Virus record (IMG/VR): IMGVR_UViG_3300049629_001162
Coordinates: 1 to 64,000 of that record
DNA: 64,000 nt
Source of the DNA: a virus
Direction: 5' to 3' (one strand)
Notes under the pieces: generated by a model
The model's input: the letters and a program-made list of their open reading frames with translations, nothing else
Database searches by the model: none
What the model was told of the DNA's origin: nothing
Position numbers and translations under genes: made by a program
Shown here: positions 37,390 through 45,676 of the stretch, piece after piece
Layout of the letters: every line of letters begins with the position of its first letter
How positions within the stretch are numbered: position 1 is the first letter of the stretch

Positions 37390-37416
37390 ACCAATTATTT
37401 TAATTAAGGAGTAGAA

Positions 37417-38034
37417 ATGGCTACATTTTATGACGGACCAAGACCAGTTTTAAAGGGTAGAAATACCTCACAAATGGTTAACCCATATAAGGGTACAGCT
37501 GGAACGTATTCTTTTTATCCACTATTTAGCACTTCCCATGTATTAGATGGGGCTCCTGATAATCATCATGTACCAGGTACTGGATACCACCCAGGAAACG
37601 TGCTGTTGTCGCAGTTGTTTAATGGTACAAATCTGTATGTTCATCCATTGTCTGGAACATTCCCTAATGGTAAAGCTACATATGATGGAGCAAGATTTAA
37701 GCCACTTGAGTACAAGGGCCTTTCAACAGCAAAAGCATTTTCCACAGGCTACGGACACGCAGTAGATAGAGCTAGTGACTATGCTCTTTATAGCAATTAT
37801 AAGTTTGATGGAGTAACATCAGCTAACGTATTTGCCAGCGGTTTTGGTCACGCTCAAAGAACTGATGCGCAAGGTGCAGCTGCCTCTTTTGGATTATTCA
37901 TACCAGACGAGAAGCATGGTGTCCCAAGTGCTATAGTATTTACCAGTGGTTATGGTCAAGCTAACACAACTGGAGACTATGGTCGTGAAAAAATTAACGA
38001 ATGGGTTGGCGTCCCATCAGCAAAAGCTCTATAA
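37417..38034 (+). CDS. Virion (head-fibre or decoration-like) protein with tandem repeats
   Basis: A 205-residue protein with a strong AAGGAG ribosome site 5-10 bases upstream, suggesting high expression. The C-terminal half has three copies of a unit reading G-(L/V)-x-(S/T)-A-x-x-F-x-(S/T)-G-(Y/F)-G-x-A: STAKAFSTGYGHA, TSANVFASGFGHA and PSAIVFTSGYGQA. A fourth copy starts (VGVPSAKAL) and is cut off by the stop codon. Codon use is richer in G and C than neighbouring fibre genes. Such repeats suit an abundant surface or fibre protein; the precise location on the virion is unknown. Confidence 0.65.
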   Translation: MATFYDGPRPVLKGRNTSQMVNPYKGTAGTYSFYPLFSTSHVLDGAPDNHHVPGTGYHPGNVLLSQLFNGTNLYVHPLSGTFPNGKATYDGARFKPLEYKGLSTAKAFSTGYGHAVDRASDYALYSNYKFDGVTSANVFASGFGHAQRTDAQGAAASFGLFIPDEKHGVPSAIVFTSGYGQANTTGDYGREKINEWVGVPSAKAL

Positions 38035-38293
38035 ATATTACACCCAACCAATAAAGCTAGAAAAAGACGAAAGAATTTCTGGATCATATGGTTGGTTAGT
38101 TTTATTTCTTGGCGTTTTAGCGTATGACACATACGCTATTAAAACTAAAAAAATAGAAACATTAACTAGAGCTTTTTGGAGATCTACTGAAAATCCAGCC
38201 AAGAGTATAGTTCCAGTAGGTGTATGGTTACTTTTAACATTTCATCTTCTAGGAGAAAAAAAGTTAAGAAAAAAAATAACGGAGGAAATTTAA
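38006..38293 (+). CDS. Small membrane protein next to the holin
   Basis: An open frame in +1 relative to the previous gene, overlapping its end. The protein has two hydrophobic segments, GWLVLFLGVLAYDTYAI and IVPVGVWLLLTFHLLG, with a charged link, a typical phage-encoded inner-membrane protein. The start is uncertain: TTG 38006 is the nearest permissible codon but has no obvious ribosome site, and GTG 37985 is also possible. The stop overlaps the holin ATG (TAATG). It may act with the holin in lysis or as an accessory membrane protein. Confidence 0.6.
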   Translation: MASHQQKLYKYYTQPIKLEKDERISGSYGWLVLFLGVLAYDTYAIKTKKIETLTRAFWRSTENPAKSIVPVGVWLLLTFHLLGEKKLRKKITEEI

Positions 38294-38490
38294 TGACTAA
38301 ACTTTATAAAGATGTTTTAGAAAGAGCACTTTGGACAGCGGTTCAAACATTTATAGCAGTTTGGACGGTTGGAGATATGCAGTCTGCAAAAGCTGCAAGT
38401 GTTGCTGCGATAGCTGCATCTCTTAGCGTAATAAAAGGCTTCGCTGCAACAAAAGTGGGAGATAAGGACTCAGCTGCTACTCTAAAATAG
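38293..38490 (+). CDS. Holin, phage r1t-like
   Basis: A 65-residue protein starting at ATG 38293 behind a strong GGAGGAAA ribosome site. The pattern YKDVLERALWTAVQTFIAVW, followed by a short turn and an Ala-rich helix (SVAAIAASLSVIKGFAA), is that of r1t-type holins: ER-A-x-x-T at the first helix and S-V-(I/L)-K at the end of the second. It would make the membrane hole that lets the endolysin act. The endolysin gene is far away at 62356, so lysis genes are split between two regions of the window. Confidence 0.82.
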   Translation: MTKLYKDVLERALWTAVQTFIAVWTVGDMQSAKAASVAAIAASLSVIKGFAATKVGDKDSAATLK

Positions 38491-38628
38491 TTCATTAAGC
38501 ATCCAGCAAACCGTTGTTTCTGATATAATATCTGAAAGCGGTAAAGATAGATCCCGCCAATTTTGGCGGGATTAGTCTTTTATGGCAAAGTTTTTTATAG
38601 GTTTTTCGAAAATTAGATAGGTGAATGT
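38491..38628 (+). promoter_or_regulatory. Non-coding gap with extended -10 promoter-like TGATATAATAT and a hairpin terminator
   Basis: A 138-base gap between the tail/lysis block and the metabolism block. TGATATAATAT (38521-38531) is an extended -10 motif and the same 11-mer recurs at 60173-60183. About 20 bases further on is a GC-rich hairpin (38551-38572). A promoter aimed straight into a terminator would give only a very short RNA, so the motif may be fortuitous or the hairpin may be an attenuator. Confidence 0.4.
38551..38580 (+). terminator. Intrinsic terminator after the holin gene
   Basis: The arm ATCCCGCCAA (38551-38560) pairs with TTGGCGGGAT (38563-38572), followed by a T-rich tail (TAGTCTTTT). 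It closes the structural and holin transcript. Confidence 0.75.
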
Positions 38629-39342
38629 ATGTCAGATCTTTTAGATAGAGTAATAAAAGAAAATACTCTACCTCTTGAGTTAGCAGAAGACTACTTAAAA
38701 ATATATGTCGCAGACATAGAGTGGAAAACCCATATAAATAAGTTATGGAAGAACTTTAGTAATAAAAAAATAAGCGATGAAGAATGTAAGACATTAGTTA
38801 AAAAAGCAATAAGCTGTGCTGTTCTTCTTCCAAGTCTAGAAAATACTCAAATACCAGATCCACCTCAGTCTCTATTGTTTTGGTGCACTGCTTGGGCTCA
38901 GTTTAATGAAAGAGATTGGTTTGAGCTGTTTAAAGAAACAGTAGAAAAAGATATTTCTATTAAGAATAATAGAAAAAAAATAATAGAAGCTGGAATAATA
39001 GATCCAATAGACTACTCGCCTTTAACTAGGCAGGCCTATAACTGGCTTTACGATAAAGCCGAATCCAGTGGAGCTATCAATGAATCTAATAAAGATATTG
39101 TTATAAAGAAGCTTAAAAATATTGTTACAATCTATGGCGGAACAGTGATATCTAGCATTTTTGTTAGTCATCCACAAAATATAGAAAAAGTTACAAATTG
39201 GAGAAGTGCATACTTCTTTGAGAAAGAAATACACAAAGTATATTCTATGGAAAAAATCCTGAAAATAAAAAACATGGAATTTACAAAAACTAATCCAAAC
39301 TATATTAAAAAATATAACAAACTAACAAATACAAATAAGTAA
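38629..39342 (+). CDS. Hypothetical protein upstream of ribonucleotide reductase
   Basis: A 237-residue protein, mostly helical and lysine-rich at the C-terminus. I recognise no family motif. It begins the metabolic block after the terminator, with AGGTGA upstream of its ATG, and is followed after 19 bases by the reductase gene. It is probably co-transcribed with the nucleotide genes. Function unknown. Confidence 0.6.
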   Translation: MSDLLDRVIKENTLPLELAEDYLKIYVADIEWKTHINKLWKNFSNKKISDEECKTLVKKAISCAVLLPSLENTQIPDPPQSLLFWCTAWAQFNERDWFELFKETVEKDISIKNNRKKIIEAGIIDPIDYSPLTRQAYNWLYDKAESSGAINESNKDIVIKKLKNIVTIYGGTVISSIFVSHPQNIEKVTNWRSAYFFEKEIHKVYSMEKILKIKNMEFTKTNPNYIKKYNKLTNTNK

Positions 39343-39361
39343 AAATAAGGAGAAAATTGTA

Positions 39362-41458
39362 ATGTCAGAAGAAATCGAAAACGGAAATCCAGATCTAGTT
39401 CCTATATCAAATAAATCATCAATGTTTATGTTTAGGTTAACAGATGATTTTGTTGATTCATATAGAAGTAAAGTGCCACCATTTGGCTATAGGGACGCTG
39501 GAGGAAACTCTGTTGGCGAAATAACATTTCTTCGTACATATTCTCGTCTAAAAGAAGATGGGAAAAAAGAAACATGGGTAGATGTATGTGAGCGTGTAAT
39601 TAATGGAATGTACTCATTGCAAAAGGAACACTGCAAAAAGAATAGACTTCCATGGAATGATGCAAAGGCCCAAGCTTCGGCTAAGGAAGGATTTGATCGC
39701 CTATTCAACCTAAAATGGACACCACCAGGAAGAGGCTTATGGGCCATGGGTACAAATATAGTTAATATACAAAAAAACTCAGCTGCCCTACAAAACTGTG
39801 CATTCGTATCAACATCTGAGATGACAAAGCTGAACCCTTCTAAGCCATTTGCGTTCCTAATGGAAGCATCAATGCTTGGCGTTGGAGTTGGATTTGATGA
39901 TAAGGGAGCGGATAAAGATTTTAATATCTATGAACCAGTAGGAGAGCCAGTAACTTATGCAATCCCAGACACTAGAGAAGGATGGGTTGAGTCTTTAACT
40001 TTGGTTCTTAATTCTTACCTAAAAGAAAATCAACCTAAATACTCTTTTGACTACTCACAAATAAGACCATCTGGAACTCCAATCAAAACATTCGGAGGTG
40101 TAGCTGCTGGTCATGAACCACTACTTAAGCTTCATAATCATATTGAAAAGATGTTTTCTGGTAGAGCTGGATCAAAGCTTACAAGAGTTGATATAGCAGA
40201 CATTGGAAACTTAATTGGAGTTTGTGTTGTTTCTGGAAACGTAAGAAGATCTGCTGAGCTTTTAATAGGTAGATTAAATGATGAAAAGTTCTTAAACTTA
40301 AAAAATAAAGATGAATTTCCAGAAAGAAATTCCTATGATCCAAACAATCCAGGATGGGGATGGATGTCAAACAACTCTGTTGAAACAGAAGTTGGTGCTG
40401 ACTTAACCCCAATAATAGAAGGTATATCTCTTAATGGAGAACCAGGAGTTATTTGGATGGATGTTTCTAGAAAGTATGGAAGACTTATTGATCCTCCAAA
40501 TAACAAAGACCATAGAGTTGCTGGCTATAACCCATGCGCAGAGCAATCGCTTGAATCATATGAGTGCTGTACACTTGTGGAGACTTATCTTGGCAGACAT
40601 GAAAACCTAGAAGATTATAAGCGTACCCTTAAGTTTGCTTACCTATATGCAAAAACTGTAACTCTTCTTCCAACACATTGGGAAGAGACAAATGCAATCA
40701 TGCAACGAAACCGCAGAATTGGAACATCAATGTCTGGTGTTGCAGACTTTGCGGATAGACTTGGTATGCCAGTTCTAAAGGAATGGATGAACCAAGGATA
40801 CAAAACAATTCAAAGATACGATAACGTATACTCTGAATGGCTTGGTATTCGTGAGTCAATAAAGATGACAACCGTTAAGCCGTCTGGGACAGTTTCTATT
40901 TTGGCTGGAGAATCACCAGGAGTTCACTGGACGCCTGGTGGCAAATTCTTTAATAGAACAATTAGATTCTCTAATGAAGATCCAATGTTACCACTTTTTA
41001 GAATGGCAAACTATGTAGTTGAGCCGGCATCTGAGTCGCCAGATACAACTTCTGTGGTTTATTTCCCTATAAAATCTCAAGCAGTTAGGTCAGAAAAGGA
41101 CGTAACAATTTTTGAGAAAATGGCTTTAGCCACTACTGCACAAAGATACTGGTCGGACAATTCTGTTTCTGTTACCATTTCCTTTAACAAGGAAACAGAA
41201 GCCCAACACGTAGGTACCGTACTGCATATGCATGATGGTCAGTTAAAGTCTGTATCTTTCTTGCCAAGTGGAAACGACACCTACCCACAAATGCCATATA
41301 CGCAGATTACAGAAGAGGAATATACAACAGCTTCAATGTCTTTGTTTCCTATAGATCTTACTGGAGTCTACGCTGGAATGGCAGCAGACGCTATAGGTGA
41401 ACGCTACTGTACTACAGACTCATGCGAGATTAAATTTATAAAAGAAGTTAATAGTTGA
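39362..41458 (+). CDS. nrdJ: Class II (adenosylcobalamin-dependent) ribonucleoside-triphosphate reductase
   Basis: A 698-residue monomeric-type reductase making deoxynucleotides for phage DNA. N-terminal FGYRDAGGNSVGEITFLRTY and KWTPPGRGLWAMGT are typical of the Lactobacillus leichmannii RTPR group. The active-site region has QNCAFVST, NVRRSAE and the NPCAEQSLESYECC loop carrying the radical and reducing cysteines. The C-terminal CTTDSCEIKF provides the shuttle cysteine pair. The enzyme needs vitamin B12 but works with or without oxygen, which suits aquatic hosts. A GGAG ribosome site lies upstream of ATG 39362. No in-frame CGG. Confidence 0.93.
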   Translation: MSEEIENGNPDLVPISNKSSMFMFRLTDDFVDSYRSKVPPFGYRDAGGNSVGEITFLRTYSRLKEDGKKETWVDVCERVINGMYSLQKEHCKKNRLPWNDAKAQASAKEGFDRLFNLKWTPPGRGLWAMGTNIVNIQKNSAALQNCAFVSTSEMTKLNPSKPFAFLMEASMLGVGVGFDDKGADKDFNIYEPVGEPVTYAIPDTREGWVESLTLVLNSYLKENQPKYSFDYSQIRPSGTPIKTFGGVAAGHEPLLKLHNHIEKMFSGRAGSKLTRVDIADIGNLIGVCVVSGNVRRSAELLIGRLNDEKFLNLKNKDEFPERNSYDPNNPGWGWMSNNSVETEVGADLTPIIEGISLNGEPGVIWMDVSRKYGRLIDPPNNKDHRVAGYNPCAEQSLESYECCTLVETYLGRHENLEDYKRTLKFAYLYAKTVTLLPTHWEETNAIMQRNRRIGTSMSGVADFADRLGMPVLKEWMNQGYKTIQRYDNVYSEWLGIRESIKMTTVKPSGTVSILAGESPGVHWTPGGKFFNRTIRFSNEDPMLPLFRMANYVVEPASESPDTTSVVYFPIKSQAVRSEKDVTIFEKMALATTAQRYWSDNSVSVTISFNKETEAQHVGTVLHMHDGQLKSVSFLPSGNDTYPQMPYTQITEEEYTTASMSLFPIDLTGVYAGMAADAIGERYCTTDSCEIKFIKEVNS

Positions 41459-41464
41459 TAGAAA

Positions 41465-41836
41465 ATGAGCGATAATAATTTTGAAGATAAGTTTTTTGAT
41501 ATAACAAAAAATGAACATATTGATAATGTAGACGTTATTCTTAATGAAGAAAAAATAAACTATGCAAAAAATTATCTTAATATTATCAACTCATTAAATC
41601 AACTTATAGTACATATAAGCGCAATGACAATTGACCTTCTTAATGATCCTACGTTTTCTCTAGATAAAGAAATATGTGATATGATAGATGAAGCATTTGT
41701 TATGTCGGAAGATCTAACCGACTTAATAATAAAAAATTATTATTCTATATCAATAGATGATTTTGAAGAAGTTAATGGTTTCATAGAGGACGAGTATGGA
41801 GATGATGAAGGAAACGGCAACTACGGAGAGTACTAA
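41465..41836 (+). CDS. Hypothetical acidic protein
   Basis: A 123-residue, strongly acidic, helical protein with no recognised motif; the C-terminus is a run of Asp/Glu/Gly. It lies 6 bases after the reductase and its last 41 bases overlap the start of thyX, so translation is probably coupled. Function unknown. Confidence 0.6.
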   Translation: MSDNNFEDKFFDITKNEHIDNVDVILNEEKINYAKNYLNIINSLNQLIVHISAMTIDLLNDPTFSLDKEICDMIDEAFVMSEDLTDLIIKNYYSISIDDFEEVNGFIEDEYGDDEGNGNYGEY

Positions 41837-42584
41837 AGATTTAATTGAAATTGAATCAAATATAGTTTCTGGCGTTGATGATGAATACAATAGAGTTATA
41901 CAAGTACTAAATAATGGATATGTAAGATTAGTTGATCATATGGGTTCAGATGTCTCAGTCGCAAATGCGGCTAGGGCCTCCTTTGCTAAGGAGAATCCAA
42001 CAAAAGATTTAACTACCTCAGATGCTAGACTAATCAAATATCTAGCTAGAGAAAATCATATGTCTCCTTTTAGGCACGCTTTTATAACCCTGGAGTTCAA
42101 AGCCCCATTAATGGTTGCACGACAGCATTGGAAATATGTAGTTGGTTCAGATCATACAATGGATTCATGGAATGAGTCTTCAAGAAGATATATAACAATG
42201 GATCCAGACTTCTATGTACCAAAACCAGATGAATGGAGATTAGCTCCAGAGGATAAGAAGCAGGGTTCTGCAGGGTTAATGTCACCTTGGGATGGTTCTA
42301 TATTTACTGAACAGCTAAAAAGACTAATAGAAACAAGCGAAGCTTTGTATAATATGGCATTAAGTAGCAATATAGCTCCAGAGCAAGCAAGACTGTTTCT
42401 TCCAGCTTATGCAATGAATGTTGTATATAGGTGGTCTTGCAGCCTACAGTCTGTAGCTTTGTTCTTGTCACAAAGACTAGCAGAAGATGCGCAAAAGGAA
42501 ATACAACTTTATGCCGATGCGGTGTACAGATTAGTTCAACCTTTGTATCCAGTTTCTATAGCATCTTTAATAGGGGTAGAATAA
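41796..42584 (+). CDS. thyX: Flavin-dependent thymidylate synthase ThyX
   Basis: A 262-residue protein that methylates dUMP to dTMP using FAD and folate. Evidence includes NAARASFAKENPTKDL (the ThyX N-terminal signature), LIKYLARENHMSPFRHAFI, and MDSWNESSRRY, which matches the NExSxRY part of the ThyX motif. The usual RHR triplet is replaced by a WKYVVGSDH-type segment, so this is a divergent member. QARLFLPAYAMN and a C-terminal QLYADAVYRLVQPLYP complete the fold. The start is one of several close ATGs at 41796-41805. It sits with the reductase and dCMP deaminase. Confidence 0.9.
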   Translation: MEMMKETATTESTKDLIEIESNIVSGVDDEYNRVIQVLNNGYVRLVDHMGSDVSVANAARASFAKENPTKDLTTSDARLIKYLARENHMSPFRHAFITLEFKAPLMVARQHWKYVVGSDHTMDSWNESSRRYITMDPDFYVPKPDEWRLAPEDKKQGSAGLMSPWDGSIFTEQLKRLIETSEALYNMALSSNIAPEQARLFLPAYAMNVVYRWSCSLQSVALFLSQRLAEDAQKEIQLYADAVYRLVQPLYPVSIASLIGVE

Positions 42585-42755
42585 TTGATTTTAAATATAC
42601 TTAAAATAATATTAATTACATTATTGATGAATTGGTTAATTTCGCTTCATTTTTTCTTGCAGTCAAATATGAATAACAAAAAAATCAAAAATCAATTGAT
42701 CACAATATGCCTAGCCATAGGGGCTTTGGTGCCGGCAATATTTATATATTTATGA
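42585..42755 (+). CDS. Small two-helix membrane protein
   Basis: A short frame immediately after the thyX stop, starting at TTG 42585 or ATG 42627 and ending in an ATGA overlap with the dCMP deaminase gene. It encodes 56 residues with a first hydrophobic helix (ILITLLMNWLISLHFFL), a KKIKN linker and a second (ITICLAIGALVPAIFIY). The fit between both neighbours supports it as real. Function unknown. Confidence 0.55.
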   Translation: MILNILKIILITLLMNWLISLHFFLQSNMNNKKIKNQLITICLAIGALVPAIFIYL

Positions 42756-43222
42756 ATGTAACAAAAAAAGACAAACAATTTATTGAGCTATGTTCAGCTG
42801 CATCTAAAATTTTTTCTACTTGTGCAAAAAAACAATACGCAGCTATTCTAGTTGACAATTTAAATCACATTGTTGGATTTGGATACAATGGTGGGCCATC
42901 AAATCACGATCACTGTAATGAAGGTGGCTGTCCAAGATATAATGAAAATAGCGAAAATGGATCGTCTTATGATAACTGTATTGCGATACATGCAGAAGCA
43001 AACGCTATAATACATAGCGATTATTCTTCTAATGCAGAAAGATTATATGTAAATGGACCACCATGCTTTTCTTGTGCTAAACTGATTGCAAATAGTAAAA
43101 TTAAAAAAGTATATTATATTACTGATCCAAATTATACATATATAAATTGGAATCAAATAAAAAGTTTTTTACAAAAATCAAATGTTGAAACGATAGAAGT
43201 TTTATGGCAGCATCAAAATTAA
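42752..43222 (+). CDS. dCMP deaminase (zinc cytidine/deoxycytidylate deaminase family)
   Basis: A protein of about 156 residues from ATG 42752. Catalytic HAEANAI supplies a zinc-binding His and the proton-shuttling Glu; PPCFSCAK supplies the two zinc cysteines. An additional His/Cys-rich loop (HDHCNEGGCPRY) matches the second zinc site of T4-type dCMP deaminases. It converts dCMP to dUMP, the substrate of the neighbouring ThyX. Its start overlaps the previous stop (ATGA). Confidence 0.88.
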   Translation: MNVTKKDKQFIELCSAASKIFSTCAKKQYAAILVDNLNHIVGFGYNGGPSNHDHCNEGGCPRYNENSENGSSYDNCIAIHAEANAIIHSDYSSNAERLYVNGPPCFSCAKLIANSKIKKVYYITDPNYTYINWNQIKSFLQKSNVETIEVLWQHQN

Positions 43223-43398
43223 ATTATATAGTTCTTTACGAAGGAATAAGCCAAGTATATGGATGTTCCTCAAAGAAGATAGCAATAGAAAGCCCTCCTC
43301 CAGCTGGAGTTGGACAAGATAAGAAAAAAATATATTTTATAACATTAGAACCAGATACTAACAATTTATGTATACACAGAGTAGAAGAAAATGAGTAA
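43204..43398 (+). CDS. Hypothetical protein
   Basis: A 64-residue beta-rich protein (YIVLYEGISQVYG, then KIYFITLEPDTNNLCIHRVE). It overlaps the end of the deaminase gene by 19 bases and the next gene by 8. No family recognised. Confidence 0.5.
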   Translation: MAASKLNYIVLYEGISQVYGCSSKKIAIESPPPAGVGQDKKKIYFITLEPDTNNLCIHRVEENE

Positions 43399-43630
43399 AA
43401 AACAAACAGAAAAAAAGAAAGTAATCTTAAAATTAAAAGCTCAAGAATCCTATATTGTAGCTGATTCTGAATTTTTTATTAGAATAGCTGAGTCATTAGA
43501 GTTATTGGCTAAATTATCAGAAGATAAAAACCAAAAGACGCAACATACAAACAACGCTAACTTTATAAGAAACAATTCTTATACTAATGTTTTTAATCCT
43601 CAAATAAACGATTACGAAGATTGGGATTAG
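43391..43630 (+). CDS. Hypothetical protein
   Basis: A 79-residue protein, lysine-rich at the start, with a helical middle (FFIRIAESLELLAKLSED) and an Asn-rich tail. It overlaps the previous gene and ends 5 bases before the glycosyltransferase. No family recognised. Confidence 0.5.
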   Translation: MSKKQTEKKKVILKLKAQESYIVADSEFFIRIAESLELLAKLSEDKNQKTQHTNNANFIRNNSYTNVFNPQINDYEDWD

Positions 43631-43635
43631 CAAAT

Positions 43636-44451
43636 ATGATAGATCTATGTGTGGTAAATCACAACACCCGAAGACTAATGCAACGCTTTTTGGACGAGTT
43701 GCATAGTGATTTAGATAGTCCAAATGGCGCGCTCAATAAAAATTGGAACCTACATATTACAGATAATGATTCTACTGATGATTTTGTAGAGTTTATAAGA
43801 AATAATGGTCATACTTATCATATAGATAATTTATTCTTAAGAAAGAATATAGGTTATTCAGCAGCGTGTAATTATATGGCTAGTAAGACTAGCGGAGATA
43901 TAATAGGCCTTTTAAATTCTGACGTTTGGATGACAAGCTCTGATGTACTTAAGATAGAAAAAATATTTAATGATAATCCTGATATCCATATTCTTGGTCC
44001 AAAACAAAGAGACGAATACGGAAGAGTAACTCACGCAGGAATTACTGGAACAGGCTCTAAGCCAGTAATGAGAGGGTGGATGGTATCAGACAAAGACGAT
44101 AGTATGTTTAGAGATAGAATTGATTGCGTATCAGTTTCTGGATCAGCTTACTTTATTAGAAGAGAAGTTTGGAATGCAATGACTAACAATGCAGATTTTA
44201 GAAAGCTACATCCGGAAGCTCTTGGGGCGTTCTTGCCTACCCCTCATTATTATGAAGAAACTTGGTGTTCATATTTTGCTAGACACCTAGGATACAATGT
44301 TGTTTATGATGGTTCAGTGTCAATAGGTCACAGTTGGCATGCATCATCAGCAAAACCAGGAGAGGGTGTAAGTCATGTCGATCATTACTTTCCAATCTCT
44401 AGGGAAATATTCAGAAAAGCATGTGATCATTTTGGAATAGAAAGAGATTAA
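43636..44451 (+). CDS. Family 2 glycosyltransferase
   Basis: A protein of about 271 residues from ATG 43636. It has a GT-A fold: DLCVVNHN start, ITDNDSTDD, RKNIGYSAACN, and the DXD-like LLNSDVW. A SGSAYFIRREVW acceptor loop and HYYEETWCSYFARHLGYNV match rhamnosyl-type GT2 enzymes. It probably transfers a sugar to a virion protein, host glycan or modified DNA base; the acceptor cannot be deduced. A second GT2 lies at 45935 and a possible GT-D protein at 46642. Confidence 0.85.
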   Translation: MIDLCVVNHNTRRLMQRFLDELHSDLDSPNGALNKNWNLHITDNDSTDDFVEFIRNNGHTYHIDNLFLRKNIGYSAACNYMASKTSGDIIGLLNSDVWMTSSDVLKIEKIFNDNPDIHILGPKQRDEYGRVTHAGITGTGSKPVMRGWMVSDKDDSMFRDRIDCVSVSGSAYFIRREVWNAMTNNADFRKLHPEALGAFLPTPHYYEETWCSYFARHLGYNVVYDGSVSIGHSWHASSAKPGEGVSHVDHYFPISREIFRKACDHFGIERD

Positions 44452-44453
44452 AT

Positions 44454-44855
44454 ATGAGTGATAAATTAAACCCGTGGATATATAACGCAGAAGTAAAAAA
44501 AATAGTTGATGGTGATACATTTGATATTGTTATTGACTTAGGATTTGATACTTTACGCAAAGGAAGAGTTAGATTGTATGGGGTTAATACTCCAGAGAGT
44601 AGAACTTCTAATTTAGAAGAAAAAAAACAAGGACTTGCGGCAAAAGAATTTACAGAACAATGGCTAGCAAAAGCAGATAATTGGGTTAAGATAGAAACTA
44701 TTATTGATAAAAACGAAAAATATGGTAGAGTCTTAGCTAAAGTTTGGGATAAAAATGGCAACTGTTTAAATACTGATATAGTTGCATCAGGCCTTGCTAG
44801 AGAGTATTATGGTGTTGGAGATAAGACATGGACGGAATTTAAAAAGGACAAGTAG
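44454..44855 (+). CDS. Staphylococcal-nuclease-like (thermonuclease) protein
   Basis: A 133-residue protein with the SNase fold: VDGDTFDIVIDLGF, then RLYGVNTPESR, EKYGRVLAKV and VASGLAREYY. These contain the catalytic Asp, Arg and Glu residues of the family. No signal peptide is visible, so it acts inside the cell, perhaps on host DNA. The same fold occurs as a domain of the giant hub protein (10540-10640). The stop overlaps the next GTG start. Confidence 0.88.
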   Translation: MSDKLNPWIYNAEVKKIVDGDTFDIVIDLGFDTLRKGRVRLYGVNTPESRTSNLEEKKQGLAAKEFTEQWLAKADNWVKIETIIDKNEKYGRVLAKVWDKNGNCLNTDIVASGLAREYYGVGDKTWTEFKKDK

Positions 44856-45259
44856 TGCAAACATTTTTGCCATATAATGATTTTCTTCATTCAGTAAAAG
44901 TATTAGATTATAAAAGATTAGGAAAACAACGTGTTGAAACATTTCAAGTTCTTAACATTTTACTCGATAGAACGCCTACGAAAGGCTGGAGAAACCATCC
45001 AGTTACTCGTATGTGGACTGGTTATGAAGAAGCGCTGAAGTTATATCAAAACTTTACCATAGAAGAATGGATCAAAAGAGGATATAAAAATACTATGCAG
45101 CTAGAAAAAATAGACATGCGTAATATTAAACTTCCACCATGGTTTGGTGACGAACAACTACATAGATCTCATAGGTCTAATTTACTTAGAAAAGATTATG
45201 AATATTATTCTCAGTATTTTGACGAGCCGTCAGATTTAGAGTATTATTGGCCAGTATGA
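44855..45259 (+). CDS. Pyrimidine-dimer-glycosylase-like protein (MSMEG_6728 type)
   Basis: A 134-residue protein with a GTG start overlapping the previous stop. MQTFLPYNDF, VLDYKRLGKQRVE, NHPVTRMWTGYEEAL and LHRSHRSNLLRKD form the pattern of the MSMEG_6728 family, related to the T4 DenV pyrimidine-dimer DNA glycosylases. The family is common in Actinobacteria. It would repair UV damage, useful to a phage in sunlit water. The family call is good; activity is inferred. Confidence 0.75.
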   Translation: MQTFLPYNDFLHSVKVLDYKRLGKQRVETFQVLNILLDRTPTKGWRNHPVTRMWTGYEEALKLYQNFTIEEWIKRGYKNTMQLEKIDMRNIKLPPWFGDEQLHRSHRSNLLRKDYEYYSQYFDEPSDLEYYWPV

Positions 45260-45660
45260 GTATAACAATTTATCTCGCAGGTGCCATGGACTATGTTGGT
45301 GATTATGCAAAAGGGTGGAGACAAGAAGCTACATTCATGTTAAATCAACGTGGCTATAAAGTACTTGACCCAACGTCTATTCCTGAAGAAGATGGTATGA
45401 GCGCAGAAGAAATTGCACAAAAAAATCTCTTCATGCAGAAGAATTCAGATATACTTCTGGTAGAATACATGCTAGAAGACAGAGCGTATATAGGAACTGA
45501 TTTTGAAATGGCTTGGGCAAAGCTTCATGGTCAGCCTTCAATCGTTATGTGTTCTAAGCAGAATAAAGATCGTCCATATATGAAATATATGGCAACAAAA
45601 CTTGCAGAAGATCTGCAAGATGCTATAGAATATATAGCAGTACATTATCCAATTAACTAA
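45256..45660 (+). CDS. Nucleoside 2-deoxyribosyltransferase-like protein
   Basis: A 134-residue protein from ATG 45256, overlapping the previous stop. TIYLAGAMDY at the N-terminus and KNSDILLVEYMLEDRAYIGT with TDFEMAWAKLHGQP fit the nucleoside 2-deoxyribosyltransferase-like fold common in phages, including the acidic residues of the active-site loop. It may take part in nucleotide salvage or hydrolysis of nucleotide glycosidic bonds. Confidence 0.75.
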   Translation: MSITIYLAGAMDYVGDYAKGWRQEATFMLNQRGYKVLDPTSIPEEDGMSAEEIAQKNLFMQKNSDILLVEYMLEDRAYIGTDFEMAWAKLHGQPSIVMCSKQNKDRPYMKYMATKLAEDLQDAIEYIAVHYPIN

Positions 45661-45676
45661 AAAGGAAAAGGTAAAT

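Noticed and set aside
38026-38040. A further +1 shift joining the 37417 protein to the membrane protein at the TAA stop
   Set aside because: There is no CGG there, and the sequence around TAA does not resemble prfB-like sites. Ordinary overlap with a weak or unusual start is simpler.
39487-40412. Long open frames on the minus strand within the reductase gene
   Set aside because: They are shadows of the strongly supported reductase frame, with no ribosome sites.
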